Below are positions 17,148 through 26,797 of a stretch of 57,874 nucleotides of DNA, piece after piece (the first letter of the stretch is position 1; the number at the start of each line of letters is the position of its first letter). A program made the position numbers and the translations under genes. The stretch covers positions 1 to 57,874 of the forward strand of contig NZ_JAIMIB010000023.1 in assembly GCF_019966515.1 (NCBI RefSeq), read 5' to 3'. The notes under the pieces are model-generated. The model saw only the letters and a program-made list of their open reading frames with translations, had not been told where the DNA came from and ran no database searches. Origin of the DNA: Roseovarius aestuarii. GTDB taxonomy: Bacteria; Pseudomonadota; Alphaproteobacteria; Rhodobacterales; Rhodobacteraceae.

Positions 17148-18245
17148 TTATTTCCGCAGGCGCGGTTCCCGGTATCCTGCGGCCCGGACGCGGCGCACCG
17201 CATCGTCAAGCTGGGCCTGGGTCGAAAACGGTCCGGCAAGCACCGAAAGATATCCCCGGCCTTTATGCCGGACTTTGGCCATGCTTGCAGGAAGGCCCGC
17301 TTTGGCGATACGCTTTGCAGCAGCCCGGGCTTTGGCATCGGTCGAAAACAAACCTGCCTGAACGTAGCGATGGCTGGCGGTCGTCGCCCCGGCTGTCGTT
17401 GAACGAGTCGACAGTACCACCGATGTTCCGGAGGAATTGGCGGCGACATAGGGTGTCGAGCCGGTATGCCCCGTCGCTTGGCCCACCGGACGGATGATCA
17501 GTTTGCGTGGCACCGTGTTTGTCCACACCTGCTCCATCTGCGCCTTGCCGGTCAAAGTCTGATGCGCACGACTCGGATTCAGCCGGTCGTCATTCCAGGA
17601 TGGTTCATACCCTTTCGGCATACTAATGCCCTGCCTACTGGCGACCTGGTTTTCATAGACATGGCGCGGCACAACACGCGGCTCGGCAACGCGGGCGGTT
17701 CCACGATATTTGCCCTGTGCGCCTCGGTCATCATCACGGCGGATATAGGCGGCAAACGAGCCTTTTTGCGGGCCACAGCGCACGTTTTGGCCAACCCGTC
17801 CAACATATTGCTGGGACACCGCGTTCGCTCCGCGACATGCCGCTTGACCCCCGCTGGCGGCAGGCTCGGCTGGTTGAGAGACCACTGATCTTACCGCAGT
17901 GCGCCTTACTGGTTTGGCTTTCGAGGCCGGCACCTTCGCCGTAGCGGCAGGGGCCGTCACGGGCTGCGCTGCGGCATTACCAGCAGGTGCCTTTCGGGCG
18001 AAAGTGGGCTGGAACCCGCAGATCACCTTGCGGCTTCGGGTCACGCGTGGCACCCACGTGACGTTGCCGTCGATCCCGGCGCGGATAAAGACGCACCCCT
18101 GACTGTCGACATATTGTCGCCCCTGATATGACCCGGGCGGAAATTCGGCCGGAACCAGGCTATCTGACAATCCCTGCGCCTCGGCGCCACTAAAGCTGAA
18201 AGTTGCGGCGATGGCAGCGGCCGCAAACACTCTCGATAGGCTCAT
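17148..18245 (-). CDS. Secreted SPOR-domain protein
   Basis: A signal peptide (to about GAEA, residue 23) is followed by a conserved region with PPGSYQGRQYVDSQGCVFIRAGIDG, seen in Rhodobacterales cell-envelope proteins. Then come an Ala/Pro-rich linker and a C-terminal SPOR domain (about 288-362) with two YVQAGLFS/YLSVLAGPFS repeats. SPOR domains bind denuded peptidoglycan glycan strands at division sites. The 365-residue protein is therefore probably periplasmic and septum-associated. It converges on the M48-like gene with 13 bases between stops. Confidence 0.85.
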   Translation of the reverse strand: MSLSRVFAAAAIAATFSFSGAEAQGLSDSLVPAEFPPGSYQGRQYVDSQGCVFIRAGIDGNVTWVPRVTRSRKVICGFQPTFARKAPAGNAAAQPVTAPAATAKVPASKAKPVRRTAVRSVVSQPAEPAASGGQAACRGANAVSQQYVGRVGQNVRCGPQKGSFAAYIRRDDDRGAQGKYRGTARVAEPRVVPRHVYENQVASRQGISMPKGYEPSWNDDRLNPSRAHQTLTGKAQMEQVWTNTVPRKLIIRPVGQATGHTGSTPYVAANSSGTSVVLSTRSTTAGATTASHRYVQAGLFSTDAKARAAAKRIAKAGLPASMAKVRHKGRGYLSVLAGPFSTQAQLDDAVRRVRAAGYREPRLRK

Positions 18246-18309
18246 TTTATCCCCGCAACAATTGAGGAAAGAATGCCCTACTTTACCGATCTAGTAAACA
18301 GTATATAGC

Positions 18310-18942
18310 TTATTTAGTGCCAAACATTCGATCACCCGCATCACCTAGTCCCGGCAGGATATATCCAACATCGTTCAGTTTCTCGTCCAGAGCGGCGGTG
18401 ACAATGGGAACATCAGGATGCGCTTCCTTCATCCGGGCCACGCCTTCGGGCGCGGCCAGAAGGCAGAGGAAGCGGATGTTGCGGGCACCTGCCTGTTTCA
18501 TCAGGTCAATCGCCGCGGCGGAGGAATTGCCCGTTGCCAGCATCGGGTCGACAACAATGACCATACGCTCTTCAAGATGGTCCGGCACCTTGAAATAGTA
18601 CTGGACCGGCTTCAAGGTTTCTTCATCCCGGTAAAGTCCAACAAAGCCGACCCGGGCAGATGGGATAAGCTCCAGCATCCCGTCCAACAATCCGTTACCC
18701 GCCCGCAGAATCGAAATCAGCGCCAGCTTGCGCCCAGCAAGCACTGGCGCATCCATCTCCTTCAGCGGGGTCTCGATGCGACGCGTCGTCATTGGTAGCT
18801 TATCTGTGACCTCATATGCCAATAGCTGGCTGATCTCGCGCAGCAATTGTCGGAAAACAGCGGTCGAGGTGCTCTGCTCCCGCATCAGGGTCAGCTTGTG
18901 CTGAATCAACGGATGGTTCACCACTGTCAGATGCTGGGTCAT
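18310..18942 (-). CDS. upp: Uracil phosphoribosyltransferase
   Basis: The 210-residue enzyme makes UMP from uracil and PRPP in pyrimidine salvage. The PRPP loop [18 protein letters not shown] (about 128-145) and the C-terminal uracil-binding [13 protein letters not shown] are present, and the length is normal for the family. A GGAGATACC ribosome site precedes ATG at 18942. It is a single gene between the SPOR gene and the divergent malic enzyme. Confidence 0.97.
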   Translation of the reverse strand: MTQHLTVVNHPLIQHKLTLMREQSTSTAVFRQLLREISQLLAYEVTDKLPMTTRRIETPLKEMDAPVLAGRKLALISILRAGNGLLDGMLELIPSARVGFVGLYRDEETLKPVQYYFKVPDHLEERMVIVVDPMLATGNSSAAAIDLMKQAGARNIRFLCLLAAPEGVARMKEAHPDVPIVTAALDEKLNDVGYILPGLGDAGDRMFGTK

Positions 18943-19116
18943 GGTATCTCCTGTCTTTACGGATGCGCGGCAGCTTTCCTGTCTTCCCAGAAAGTACGGA
19001 TAAGAGCAATGCCCAAGCGTCCCGCCGAGACAATTCCCGATTGCGCCTGCAAGCCCCTATATGCAAGCTTGTCCGGACACACTCGCAAAATATGTCGATT
19101 TCACATTGGCGAGAAA

Positions 19117-19134
19117 TAGTTTAATACTAAACTA
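19117..19134. promoter_or_regulatory. Palindrome TAGTTTA-N4-TAAACTA before maeB
   Basis: A perfect 7-4-7 inverted repeat ends 17 bases before the malic enzyme start and just upstream of its GGGAGAG ribosome site. The region is AT-rich compared with its neighbours. It could be an operator or the promoter -10 region with dyad symmetry. The cognate regulator is unknown. Confidence 0.4.
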
Positions 19135-19151
19135 AATAACGGGAGAGTGAT

Positions 19152-21431
19152 ATGAACGACAGCCAGAAGGAAACCCTACGCCAGGCATCGCTGCTCTATC
19201 ACGAATTCCCCAAGCCCGGAAAACTCGAAATCCGGGCCACGAAACCGCTGGCCAACGGTCGCGACCTGTCCCGCGCCTATTCGCCGGGCGTGGCCGAAGC
19301 CTGCCTGGAAATCAAAGCCAACCCCGCGGATGCCAGTCGCTATACGACCCGCGGAAATCTCGTGGGGGTTGTCACCAATGGCACTGCGGTTCTGGGGCTT
19401 GGCAATATCGGCGCGCTGGCCAGTAAGCCGGTGATGGAAGGCAAGGCTGTCCTGTTCAAGAAATTTGCCAACATCGACTGTTTCGACATCGAGGTCGATG
19501 AAAGCGATCCCGAAAAACTGGCAGATATCGTCTGCGCCCTTGGCCCCACGTTTGGGGCGATCAATCTGGAGGACATCAAGGCGCCCGATTGCTTCATCGT
19601 CGAAAAGATCTGTCGTGAGCGCATGAGCATCCCCGTTTTCCACGACGATCAACACGGCACCGCCATCGTCGTGGGGGCAGCAGCTTACAACGCCCTCCAT
19701 GTGGCGGGCAAGAAATTCGAGGATATCAAGATCGCATCGACCGGCGGCGGCGCAGCGGGGATAGCCTGCCTCAACATGCTGTTGAAACTAGGCGTCAAAC
19801 GTGAAAACATCTGGCTGTGTGACATCCACGGGGTCGTCTACAAAGGCCGTACCGAGGATATGAACCCGCAGAAAGAAGCCTTTGCGCAGGATACGGACAA
19901 GCGCACGCTGGAAGAGGTGATCGAGGGCGCCGATCTGTTCCTCGGACTCTCGGGGCCCAATGTCCTGAAGCCTGAAATGGTAGCGAAAATGGCCGACCGC
20001 CCGATCATCTTCGCGCTCGCCAACCCCACACCCGAGATCATGCCGGAAGAGGCGCGCAAGGTCGCCCCGGACGCGATCATTGCCACGGGCCGCAGCGACT
20101 TTCCCAATCAGGTCAACAATGTCCTCTGCTTCCCCTTCATCTTCCGGGGTGCGCTGGATGTCGGCGCCACGCAGATCAATGACGCGATGCAGGTAGCCTG
20201 TGTCGAAGGCATCGCCGCCCTTGCCCGTGCCACGACCAGTGCCGAGGCGGCGGCCGCTTATCAAGGCGAGCAACTGACCTTCGGTGCCGACTACCTGATC
20301 CCCAAACCCTTTGATCCACGACTGTCCGGCATCGTCTCGACCGCCGTGGCGCGCGCCGCCATGGAAACCGGCGTGGCAACACGCCCGGTCGAAGACCTTG
20401 AGGCTTATAAGGAAAAGCTGGACGCTTCGGTCTACAAATCCGCGCTCTTCATGCGCCCCGTTTTCGAGGCGGCAGCACAGGTCTCACGCCGCATTGTCTT
20501 TGCCGAAGGTGAAGATGAAAGAGTGTTGCGGGCCGCGCAGGCCATCCTTGAGGAAACCCGTGAACAACCGATCCTGATCGGGCGGCCCAAGGTGATCGAA
20601 CAACGCTGCGAAAAACTGGGGCTGGAAATCCGCCCGGACCGCGACTTCAGCATCGTCAACCCCGAGGATGATCCGCGTTACCGCGACTATTGGGGCAGCT
20701 ATCACGAGATCATGCAGCGCCGGGGTGTCACACCTGATCTGGCGCGCGCGGTGATGCGGACAAATTCGACCGCAATTGCGGCTGTCATGGTGCATCGCGA
20801 CGAAGCCGACAGTCTGATCTGCGGCACATTCGGGGAATATCGCTGGCATCTGAATTACATCACCCAAGTGCTCGGCAATGACAAATGCCACCCACAGGGC
20901 GCGCTGTCGATGATGATCCTGGAAGACGGGCCACTGTTTATCGCCGACACGCATGTACGCACCTTCCCCGACCCTGACTTTCTGACCGAGGCCGCGATCG
21001 GCGCGGCCCGGCATGTGCGGCGCTTTGGTGTTGAACCCAAGATCGCCTTCTGCTCGAAATCCCAGTTTGGCAATCAGGGCGAGGATTCGGGCAAGCGCCT
21101 GCGCGCCGCGCTGGCCCTGCTTGACAGCGAACCGCGCGATTTCTGCTACGAGGGCGAGATGAATGTCGATGCCGCGCTTGATCCTGAACTGCGGGAGCGC
21201 CTGCTGCCCGACAACCGGATGGAGGGCGCTGCGAACGTGCTGATCTTCTCGAACGCGGATGCCGCATCGGGTGTGCGCAACATTCTGAAGATGAAAGGTG
21301 GCGGGCTTGAGGTTGGCCCCATTCTGATGGGCATGGGTAACAGGGCGCATATCGTCACGCCGTCGATTACGCCGCGCGGCTTGCTGAACATGGCCGCGAT
21401 CGCGGGCACCCCTGTGGCGCATTACGAATAG
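19152..21431 (+). CDS. maeB: NADP-dependent malic enzyme, MaeB type
   Basis: The 759-residue protein decarboxylates malate to pyruvate with NADP. The N-terminal 430 residues are the malic enzyme ([15 protein letters not shown], then [11 protein letters not shown], then the nucleotide fold [14 protein letters not shown]). The C-terminal 330 residues are the phosphotransacetylase-like domain usual for large MaeB proteins ([14 protein letters not shown]). In this family the second domain is generally regulatory and binds acetyl-CoA. It stands directly before prpE, consistent with anaplerotic use of C2/C3 carbon. Confidence 0.97.
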   Translation: MNDSQKETLRQASLLYHEFPKPGKLEIRATKPLANGRDLSRAYSPGVAEACLEIKANPADASRYTTRGNLVGVVTNGTAVLGLGNIGALASKPVMEGKAVLFKKFANIDCFDIEVDESDPEKLADIVCALGPTFGAINLEDIKAPDCFIVEKICRERMSIPVFHDDQHGTAIVVGAAAYNALHVAGKKFEDIKIASTGGGAAGIACLNMLLKLGVKRENIWLCDIHGVVYKGRTEDMNPQKEAFAQDTDKRTLEEVIEGADLFLGLSGPNVLKPEMVAKMADRPIIFALANPTPEIMPEEARKVAPDAIIATGRSDFPNQVNNVLCFPFIFRGALDVGATQINDAMQVACVEGIAALARATTSAEAAAAYQGEQLTFGADYLIPKPFDPRLSGIVSTAVARAAMETGVATRPVEDLEAYKEKLDASVYKSALFMRPVFEAAAQVSRRIVFAEGEDERVLRAAQAILEETREQPILIGRPKVIEQRCEKLGLEIRPDRDFSIVNPEDDPRYRDYWGSYHEIMQRRGVTPDLARAVMRTNSTAIAAVMVHRDEADSLICGTFGEYRWHLNYITQVLGNDKCHPQGALSMMILEDGPLFIADTHVRTFPDPDFLTEAAIGAARHVRRFGVEPKIAFCSKSQFGNQGEDSGKRLRAALALLDSEPRDFCYEGEMNVDAALDPELRERLLPDNRMEGAANVLIFSNADAASGVRNILKMKGGGLEVGPILMGMGNRAHIVTPSITPRGLLNMAAIAGTPVAHYE

Positions 21432-21475
21432 CATGGATATGGAATGATTCTGCCCGTGGAATTTGCATCAGAAAG

Positions 21476-21573
21476 TTTGCAAGTTTGCAAAACATGTGGG
21501 TATTACCCCTAAAAAGCACTGTTTCGATACGGTTTGCAAAAATATTCAGGATGCTCCTTCCGGTTTCTGCAAA
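21476..21573. promoter_or_regulatory. Cluster of TTTGCAA operators before prpE
   Basis: Two direct copies of TTTGCAA lie at 21476-21482 and 21484-21490, one base apart. TTTGCAAA is at 21533-21540 and a weaker TTCTGCAAA at 21565-21573. The known short-chain fatty acyl-CoA regulators (ScfR family: PccR, RamB) recognise TTTGCAAA-type elements. Their presence before propionyl-CoA synthetase fits control by such a regulator, whose gene is not in the window. Confidence 0.65.
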
Positions 21574-21670
21574 TATCCGCGCCAAAGCGCCGCTGCTAAC
21601 GGTAACTGTCTTGCCGCCGCACCTGACGATCCCGTAACAGTGGGGCAAGGGATTACCGGAGGAGAACAGC

Positions 21671-23563
21671 ATGGGCTACAAGGACGTCTACGAGGGGTGG
21701 AAAGCGGACCCGGAAGGGTTCTGGATGAAGGCCGCCGAGGCGGTCGATTGGATCGACAAGCCTAGCAGAGCCTTGTTCGACGAAAATGCTCCGATCTACG
21801 AGTGGTTCAGCGATGGGATGGTCAACACCTGCTATAATGCCGTGGATCGCCATGTCGAAGCCGGCCACGGAGATCGGACGGCGATCATCTATGACAGCCC
21901 GATCACCGGCCGGAAAGACAAGGTCAGCTATGCCAATCTGCAGACCCGCGTGGCCTCGCTCGCCGGGGCGCTGCGCGACAAGGGTGTGACCAAGGGCGAC
22001 CGCGTAATTATCTATATGCCGATGGTACCGCAGGCGCTTGAGGCGATGCTGGCCTGTTCCCGTCTGGGCGCCATCCATTCTGTCGTGTTCGGCGGCTTTG
22101 CGGCCAATGAGCTTGCCGTGCGGATTGATGATGCGCAGCCCAAGGCGATCATCGCGGCCTCTTGCGGGTTGGAACCGGGCCGGGTGGTCGACTACAAACC
22201 CTTGCTGGATGGCGCCATTGAATTGGCCAGCCACAAACCGGATTTCTGCGTCATTTTTCAACGCGAAGAAAAACCGGCCGAGCTGATCGCAGGCCGCGAT
22301 CACGATTGGTTTGCCGCGCAAGAGGGTGTCAGCCCTGCCGAATGCGTGCCGGTCGAAGGAAATCACCCGGCTTATATCCTCTATACCTCTGGCACGACCG
22401 GCGCGCCCAAGGGTGTGGTCCGCCCCACCGGCGGCCATCTGGTGGCGCTGAACTGGACGATGAAAAATATCTACAACGCCGATCCTGGCGATGTGTTCTG
22501 GGCCGCGTCGGATGTGGGTTGGGTCGTGGGACACAGCTATATTTGTTACGGGCCGCTCATTCACGGCAATACCACCATTGTGTTCGAGGGCAAACCCGTC
22601 GGTACGCCGGACGCCGGCACCTTCTGGCGGGTGATCAGCGAACATAACGTGCGCTGCTTCTTCACCGCGCCCACGGCGTTCCGCGCAATCAAGCGCGACG
22701 ACCCCACGGGCGAGCTGATCAAGGAGCACGACATTTCATGCCTGCGGGCGCTCTATCTGGCAGGTGAACGCGCCGACCCGGATACCATTGAGTGGGCACA
22801 GGACGTGATGAAAGTGCCGGTCTATGACCACTGGTGGCAGACCGAAACCGGTTATACCATTGTCGGCAATCCGGCGGGGATCGAGGCACTGCCGGTCAAG
22901 ATCGGCTCTCCTACCGTGCCGATGCCGGGATATGATGTGCAGATCCTGGATGAAGGCGGCAATCCGATGGGCCCCAACGAATTGGGCGCGATCGCGATCA
23001 AGCTACCCCTGCCCCCCGGCACCCTGCCAACCCTTTGGAATGCCGAGGAAAGATACCTCAAATCATACCTGAAAACCTTCCCCGGCTATTATGAAACCGG
23101 CGATGCGGGCATGATCGACGAGGACGGCTATCTTTATATCATGGCGCGCACCGACGACGTGATCAACGTGGCCGGGCACCGCCTGTCGACGGGCGCGATG
23201 GAGGAAGTTCTGGCCAGCCACCCCGAGGTTGCCGAATGCGCGGTTATCGGCGTCAGCGATCAGCTGAAAGGCCAGTTGCCGGTCGGCTTCCTGTGTCTCA
23301 ACAAGGGATCCGGATCAAGCAACGAGGATGTGGTTCAGGAGTGCGTCCAGCTGATGCGCAACAAGATCGGCCCGGTCGCCGCGTTCAAATTGGCCGTTGT
23401 GGTCGACAGATTGCCCAAAACCCGGTCCGGCAAGATCTTACGCGGCACCATGGTCAGCATTGCCGACAGCAAGGACTACAAGATGCCCGCCACGATCGAC
23501 GATCCGACCATTCTGGACGAGATCAAAGACTCCCTGCAAGGTATCGGGTACGCGCGCGGCTGA
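21671..23563 (+). CDS. prpE: Propionyl-CoA synthetase
   Basis: This 630-residue acyl-CoA synthetase of the acetyl/propionyl-CoA type has YTSGTTGAPKG (about 237-247), DHWWQTETG (about 385) and the C-terminal KTRSGKILRGT with the catalytic lysine (about 580). The N-terminal YKDVYEGWKADPEGFW and the family-specific PVGTPDAGTFW segment favour PrpE over Acs. It converts propionate to propionyl-CoA for the methylmalonyl or methylcitrate route. A GGAGGAGAACAGC ribosome site precedes the ATG at 21671. Confidence 0.93.
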   Translation: MGYKDVYEGWKADPEGFWMKAAEAVDWIDKPSRALFDENAPIYEWFSDGMVNTCYNAVDRHVEAGHGDRTAIIYDSPITGRKDKVSYANLQTRVASLAGALRDKGVTKGDRVIIYMPMVPQALEAMLACSRLGAIHSVVFGGFAANELAVRIDDAQPKAIIAASCGLEPGRVVDYKPLLDGAIELASHKPDFCVIFQREEKPAELIAGRDHDWFAAQEGVSPAECVPVEGNHPAYILYTSGTTGAPKGVVRPTGGHLVALNWTMKNIYNADPGDVFWAASDVGWVVGHSYICYGPLIHGNTTIVFEGKPVGTPDAGTFWRVISEHNVRCFFTAPTAFRAIKRDDPTGELIKEHDISCLRALYLAGERADPDTIEWAQDVMKVPVYDHWWQTETGYTIVGNPAGIEALPVKIGSPTVPMPGYDVQILDEGGNPMGPNELGAIAIKLPLPPGTLPTLWNAEERYLKSYLKTFPGYYETGDAGMIDEDGYLYIMARTDDVINVAGHRLSTGAMEEVLASHPEVAECAVIGVSDQLKGQLPVGFLCLNKGSGSSNEDVVQECVQLMRNKIGPVAAFKLAVVVDRLPKTRSGKILRGTMVSIADSKDYKMPATIDDPTILDEIKDSLQGIGYARG

Positions 23564-23590
23564 ATTCGCGCGACAACGCGAAAATAAATA

Positions 23591-23614
23591 CCCCCGCGCG
23601 GTAAAGCGCGGGGG
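23591..23614 (-). terminator. Hairpin terminator, T-rich tail on the minus strand
   Basis: CCCCCGCG (23591-23598) pairs with CGCGGGGG (23607-23614). On the minus strand the stem is followed by TATTTATTTT, while the plus side has no T run. It therefore best ends the small minus-strand gene at 23643-23834, and may also stop prpE transcripts. Confidence 0.7.
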
Positions 23615-23642
23615 TAGCTGCCCGATTTACAAGTACACGCGG

Positions 23643-23834
23643 CTACGGCGTGAAAAGGTCGTGCACCCCATGCAGGATAGTCTGAGACAGATTTACAGCC
23701 GTACTCTGTAAGAACTCGAACACGGAACCATGGCTGTCAGCTGCATCAGATGGTATGACCGAACTGACAAAAATCAGCACCGATAACGTCACGGCCTTTA
23801 TATTATTATTCCGGCGCATCACCCCACCCATCAT
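23643..23834 (-). CDS. Possible small secreted protein
   Basis: The 63-codon frame encodes a basic N-terminus, a hydrophobic stretch (AVTLSVLIFVSSVIP) and an Asp-Ala-Ala-like cleavage site, then about 30 residues with FEFLQSTAVNLSQTILHGVHDLF. It resembles a short secreted peptide. The start is uncertain (ATG at 23834, 23831 or 23819). The T-tailed hairpin 29 bases downstream on the same strand supports a real transcript. No family is recognised. Confidence 0.45.
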   Translation of the reverse strand: MMGGVMRRNNNIKAVTLSVLIFVSSVIPSDAADSHGSVFEFLQSTAVNLSQTILHGVHDLFTP

Positions 23835-23910
23835 TTGATTCGTAGCCTAGATTTCACAATTCATCGGGTAGCAGCAGTTTGCCCGCAGCCCGCCCGGACA
23901 GACAATAACA

Positions 23911-23937
23911 AGGCGTTGTTATCCAATAACAACGCCT
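23911..23937 (-). terminator. Perfect 12-bp hairpin downstream of nadK
   Basis: AGGCGTTGTTAT (23911-23922) and ATAACAACGCCT (23926-23937) are perfectly complementary with a 3-base loop. It lies 49 bases after the nadK stop, and on the minus strand it is followed by TGTTATTGT. It probably serves as the nadK terminator. Confidence 0.65.
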
Positions 23938-23986
23938 CAAGGCACTGTTTCATAACAACTATTAAAAATGGAAGCCTCTTGGACGC

Positions 23987-24748
23987 TCAAACAAACTGTT
24001 CGCTGATCAGACGCTCTTCAAGACCGTGGCCGGGATCGAAGAGAATTCGGTGGGCGATGCTGGGCTCGGACCTGATTTCAACCCACAGCACGTTCCTGAC
24101 CGAGCGGCTATCGGCATCCGCCATCACCGGGCGCTTGTCGGAATCGATTACGTCAAAACGCACAGTCGCTGTCTTGGGCAGAAGCGCTCCGCGCCAGCGC
24201 CGCGGCCGGAATGCCGCCACCGCCGTCAGCGCCAATACGTCCGAGCCGATGGGCAGAATGGGGCCATGCGCACTGTAATTATAAGCGGTCGAACCGGCAG
24301 GGGTAGCCAACAACGCCCCGTCGCACACCAACTCTTCCAACCGTAAATGACCGTCGATCGTGATTTTTAGCTTTGCAGCCTGCGGCCCCCCTCGCAAAAG
24401 CGAGACTTCATTGATCGCCAGCGCGTCGTGCATGGTGCCATCGACACTTTTGGCGGTCATCGATAGCGGATTAATCACCTCTTCCACCGCCGCTTCCAGC
24501 CGCTCGGACAGGTCATCACTGCTAAATTCGTTCATCAGAAACCCAACCGTGCCACGGTTCATCCCGTAGACGGGCACATCCAGCCCCTGCGTCCGGTGTA
24601 ACGTCTGCAACATCAGCCCATCACCACCAAGTGCGACAATAACATCCGCCTGCTCTTCCGACACGTCACCATATTGCCTGGCCAGCAGAGCCAGCGATTT
24701 TTGCGCCGACGGTACATCGCTGGCGACGAAGGCTATTTTTCTGGCCAT
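23987..24748 (-). CDS. nadK: NAD kinase
   Basis: The 253-residue enzyme phosphorylates NAD to NADP. The catalytic LGGDGLMLQTLH motif (about 40-51), NRGTVGFLMN, the INEVSLLRG segment and DGALLATPAGSTAYNYSAHGP (given by position, about 143-163) are all in place. The length is in the short, alphaproteobacterial class. It is divergent from glyA. Confidence 0.95.
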   Translation of the reverse strand: MARKIAFVASDVPSAQKSLALLARQYGDVSEEQADVIVALGGDGLMLQTLHRTQGLDVPVYGMNRGTVGFLMNEFSSDDLSERLEAAVEEVINPLSMTAKSVDGTMHDALAINEVSLLRGGPQAAKLKITIDGHLRLEELVCDGALLATPAGSTAYNYSAHGPILPIGSDVLALTAVAAFRPRRWRGALLPKTATVRFDVIDSDKRPVMADADSRSVRNVLWVEIRSEPSIAHRILFDPGHGLEERLISEQFV

Positions 24749-24873
24749 TTATGCGTATCCTGTTTCCGAAGCGCATCGCGTGGTTCCGATCGAAGCACAA
24801 GTTGGCACCATGTGCCAGTATTGACGGACCTGCTGGCGTAAATGTCGCTTTATAGGCTTACAACCCTGCCATG

Positions 24874-24887
24874 TTTCCTATAGGAAA
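24874..24887. promoter_or_regulatory. Palindrome TTTCCTATAGGAAA before glyA
   Basis: A perfect 14-bp palindrome ends 33 bases upstream of the glyA start. Its first 11 bases (TTTCCTATAGG) occur again at 42703-42713 upstream of the lpd-lipA-symporter genes. That suggests a shared regulator, perhaps the XRE-cupin protein encoded beside lpd. Confidence 0.6.
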
Positions 24888-24920
24888 TCTCGCAACCGCA
24901 ACCCAATTCGGAGCTACCCC

Positions 24921-26204
24921 ATGTCTGATTCCGGTTTTTTCACAGAATCTCTCGCCTCGCGCGACCCCGAGCTTTATGGTTCGATCACAGATGAACTTGG
25001 CCGCCAGCGCGATGAAATCGAGCTGATCGCCAGCGAAAACATCGTCTCTGCCGCTGTCATGGAAGCTCAGGGCAGCGTGATGACCAACAAATACGCCGAA
25101 GGCTATCCCGGTCGCCGTTACTATGGCGGATGCCAGTATGTGGACGTGGCCGAAAACCTGGCGATCGACCGGGCCAAGCAACTTTTCGGTTGTGATTATG
25201 TCAACGTACAGCCGAACTCGGGTTCTCAGGCGAACCAGGGTGTCATGCAGGCGCTGATCCAGCCGGGTGATACCATTTTGGGCATGAACCTGGCCTCAGG
25301 CGGGCACCTGACCCACGGCGCCGCGCCCAACCAGTCGGGCAAATGGTTCAACCCTGTGCAATACGGCGTACGTCAGCAGGACAACCTGATTGACTACGAC
25401 CAGATCGAGGAGCTGGCGAAAGAACATAACCCCAAGATCATCATCGCCGGTGGCTCTGCCATTCCACGCGTCATCGATTTCGCCCGCATGCGCAAAATTG
25501 CAGATATGGTCGGCGCCTATCTGCATGTCGACATGGCACATTTTGCCGGTCTGGTTGCCGCAGGAGAGCATCCTTCACCTTTCCCACACGCGCATGTGGC
25601 CACGACCACCACCCACAAGACCCTGCGTGGCCCGCGTGGCGGCATGATCCTGACCAATGACGAGGCGATCGCCAAAAAGGTCAATTCGGCCATCTTCCCC
25701 GGCATTCAGGGCGGCCCGCTGATGCATGTGATCGCCGCCAAGGCAGTTGCCTTCGGCGAGGCGCTGCGTCCTGAATTCAAGGACTACATCAAACAGGTCA
25801 AGGCCAACGCCAACGCGCTGGCGGATCAGCTGATCAAAGGTGGGTTGGATATCGTCACCGGTGGCACCGACACTCACGTGATGCTGGTCGATCTGCGCCC
25901 CAAGAAGGTCACCGGCAACATCACCGACGCTGCCCTGGGCCGCGCGCATATTACCACCAACAAGAACGGCATCCCGTTTGACCCGGAAAAGCCGACCGTG
26001 ACTTCGGGCATCCGTCTGGGCACACCTGCCGGCACCACGCGCGGCTTCAAAGAGGCCGAATTCCGCCAGATCGCGGACTGGATCGTCGAAGTAGTCGACG
26101 GTCTGGCCGCCAACGGCCCGGATAACAATGGCGCTGTCGAAGACAAGGTTCGTGGCGAGGTAGCCGCGCTTTGCGCACGCTTCCCGCTGTATCCAAACCA
26201 CTGA
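24921..26204 (+). CDS. glyA: Serine hydroxymethyltransferase
   Basis: The 427-residue PLP enzyme interconverts serine and glycine with tetrahydrofolate. [10 protein letters not shown] (about 33), [14 protein letters not shown], the PLP-lysine motif [16 protein letters not shown] (about 222-237) and [14 protein letters not shown] (about 354) are all present. The length is normal. The upstream palindrome is shared with the lpd operon. A strong terminator follows at 26228. Confidence 0.98.
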   Translation: MSDSGFFTESLASRDPELYGSITDELGRQRDEIELIASENIVSAAVMEAQGSVMTNKYAEGYPGRRYYGGCQYVDVAENLAIDRAKQLFGCDYVNVQPNSGSQANQGVMQALIQPGDTILGMNLASGGHLTHGAAPNQSGKWFNPVQYGVRQQDNLIDYDQIEELAKEHNPKIIIAGGSAIPRVIDFARMRKIADMVGAYLHVDMAHFAGLVAAGEHPSPFPHAHVATTTTHKTLRGPRGGMILTNDEAIAKKVNSAIFPGIQGGPLMHVIAAKAVAFGEALRPEFKDYIKQVKANANALADQLIKGGLDIVTGGTDTHVMLVDLRPKKVTGNITDAALGRAHITTNKNGIPFDPEKPTVTSGIRLGTPAGTTRGFKEAEFRQIADWIVEVVDGLAANGPDNNGAVEDKVRGEVAALCARFPLYPNH

Positions 26205-26227
26205 TCCAGTCAGGGCGGTTAAATAAT

Positions 26228-26260
26228 CCCGCGCAGCCAGCCTGCGCGGGGTTTTCTTTT
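26228..26260 (+). terminator. Rho-independent terminator of glyA
   Basis: CCCGCGCAG (26228-26236) pairs with CTGCGCGGG (26242-26250) around a 5-base loop and is followed by GTTTTCTTTT. This is a classical intrinsic terminator 24 bases after the glyA stop. Confidence 0.93.
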
Positions 26261-26332
26261 ATCTTGCTGTAATTCCGAACGCGCGGAGTGGCCGTTTCAC
26301 AAAAAAAAGTGCCGCCTCGCCCTCACACCAGG

Positions 26333-26707
26333 TCAGATCACGCCCTGCCAATAGAGTAGTGCAATGACAGCGCCCATTAACAAGATCAGGTTGAACACCA
26401 TGCCCCCCAGCAGACCCAGCACCTTGCCTCTGCGCCGGTCGGCCGGGTCGATGGTTTTCAGGAAGGTCGCCACATCGGCAAACGCGGCGTCCAGGGTGCT
26501 TGGGTCATAAAGCCGCGCCAGCCGTGGATTTGCCACGGCACTCTCAGCCTCGGCGATAATCCGTCCGGCCTTGCGAATGCGCTTGGGTAACAGCCGCCCA
26601 GCCCGCTTGAAACGCGCCGAGACGGACTTGCCACGCACCCCCAGCTTTGCCTGCATCAAGGTGTCCAGCGTCTCAACCTGGTTGCGAAATTTTTCGATTT
26701 CAATCAC
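26333..26707 (-). CDS. Small C-terminally membrane-anchored protein of unknown function
   Basis: The 124-residue protein has a basic helical N-terminal part (many Arg/Lys between residues 20 and 50), a central helical part and one or two membrane helices at the C-terminus (about 95-121, LGLLGGMVFNLILLMGAVIALLYW). The start is GTG at 26707, preceded by GGGAGA. It is divergent from the hydrolase gene. No known family; its composition is like its neighbours, so it is probably a conserved hypothetical. Confidence 0.7.
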   Translation of the reverse strand: MIEIEKFRNQVETLDTLMQAKLGVRGKSVSARFKRAGRLLPKRIRKAGRIIAEAESAVANPRLARLYDPSTLDAAFADVATFLKTIDPADRRRGKVLGLLGGMVFNLILLMGAVIALLYWQGVI

Positions 26708-26797
26708 TTGGCAATCTCCCGTCGGCCAGTCTACCTGCTTGCGAAAGTAGCCTCAATGGGGCTGGTGATTGACGTACCCGGGCGCTATCTATTCCCC

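Noticed and set aside
21432..21670. Riboswitch before prpE
   Set aside because: The conserved elements are short TTTGCAA protein-binding-type repeats, and no riboswitch-like fold was seen.
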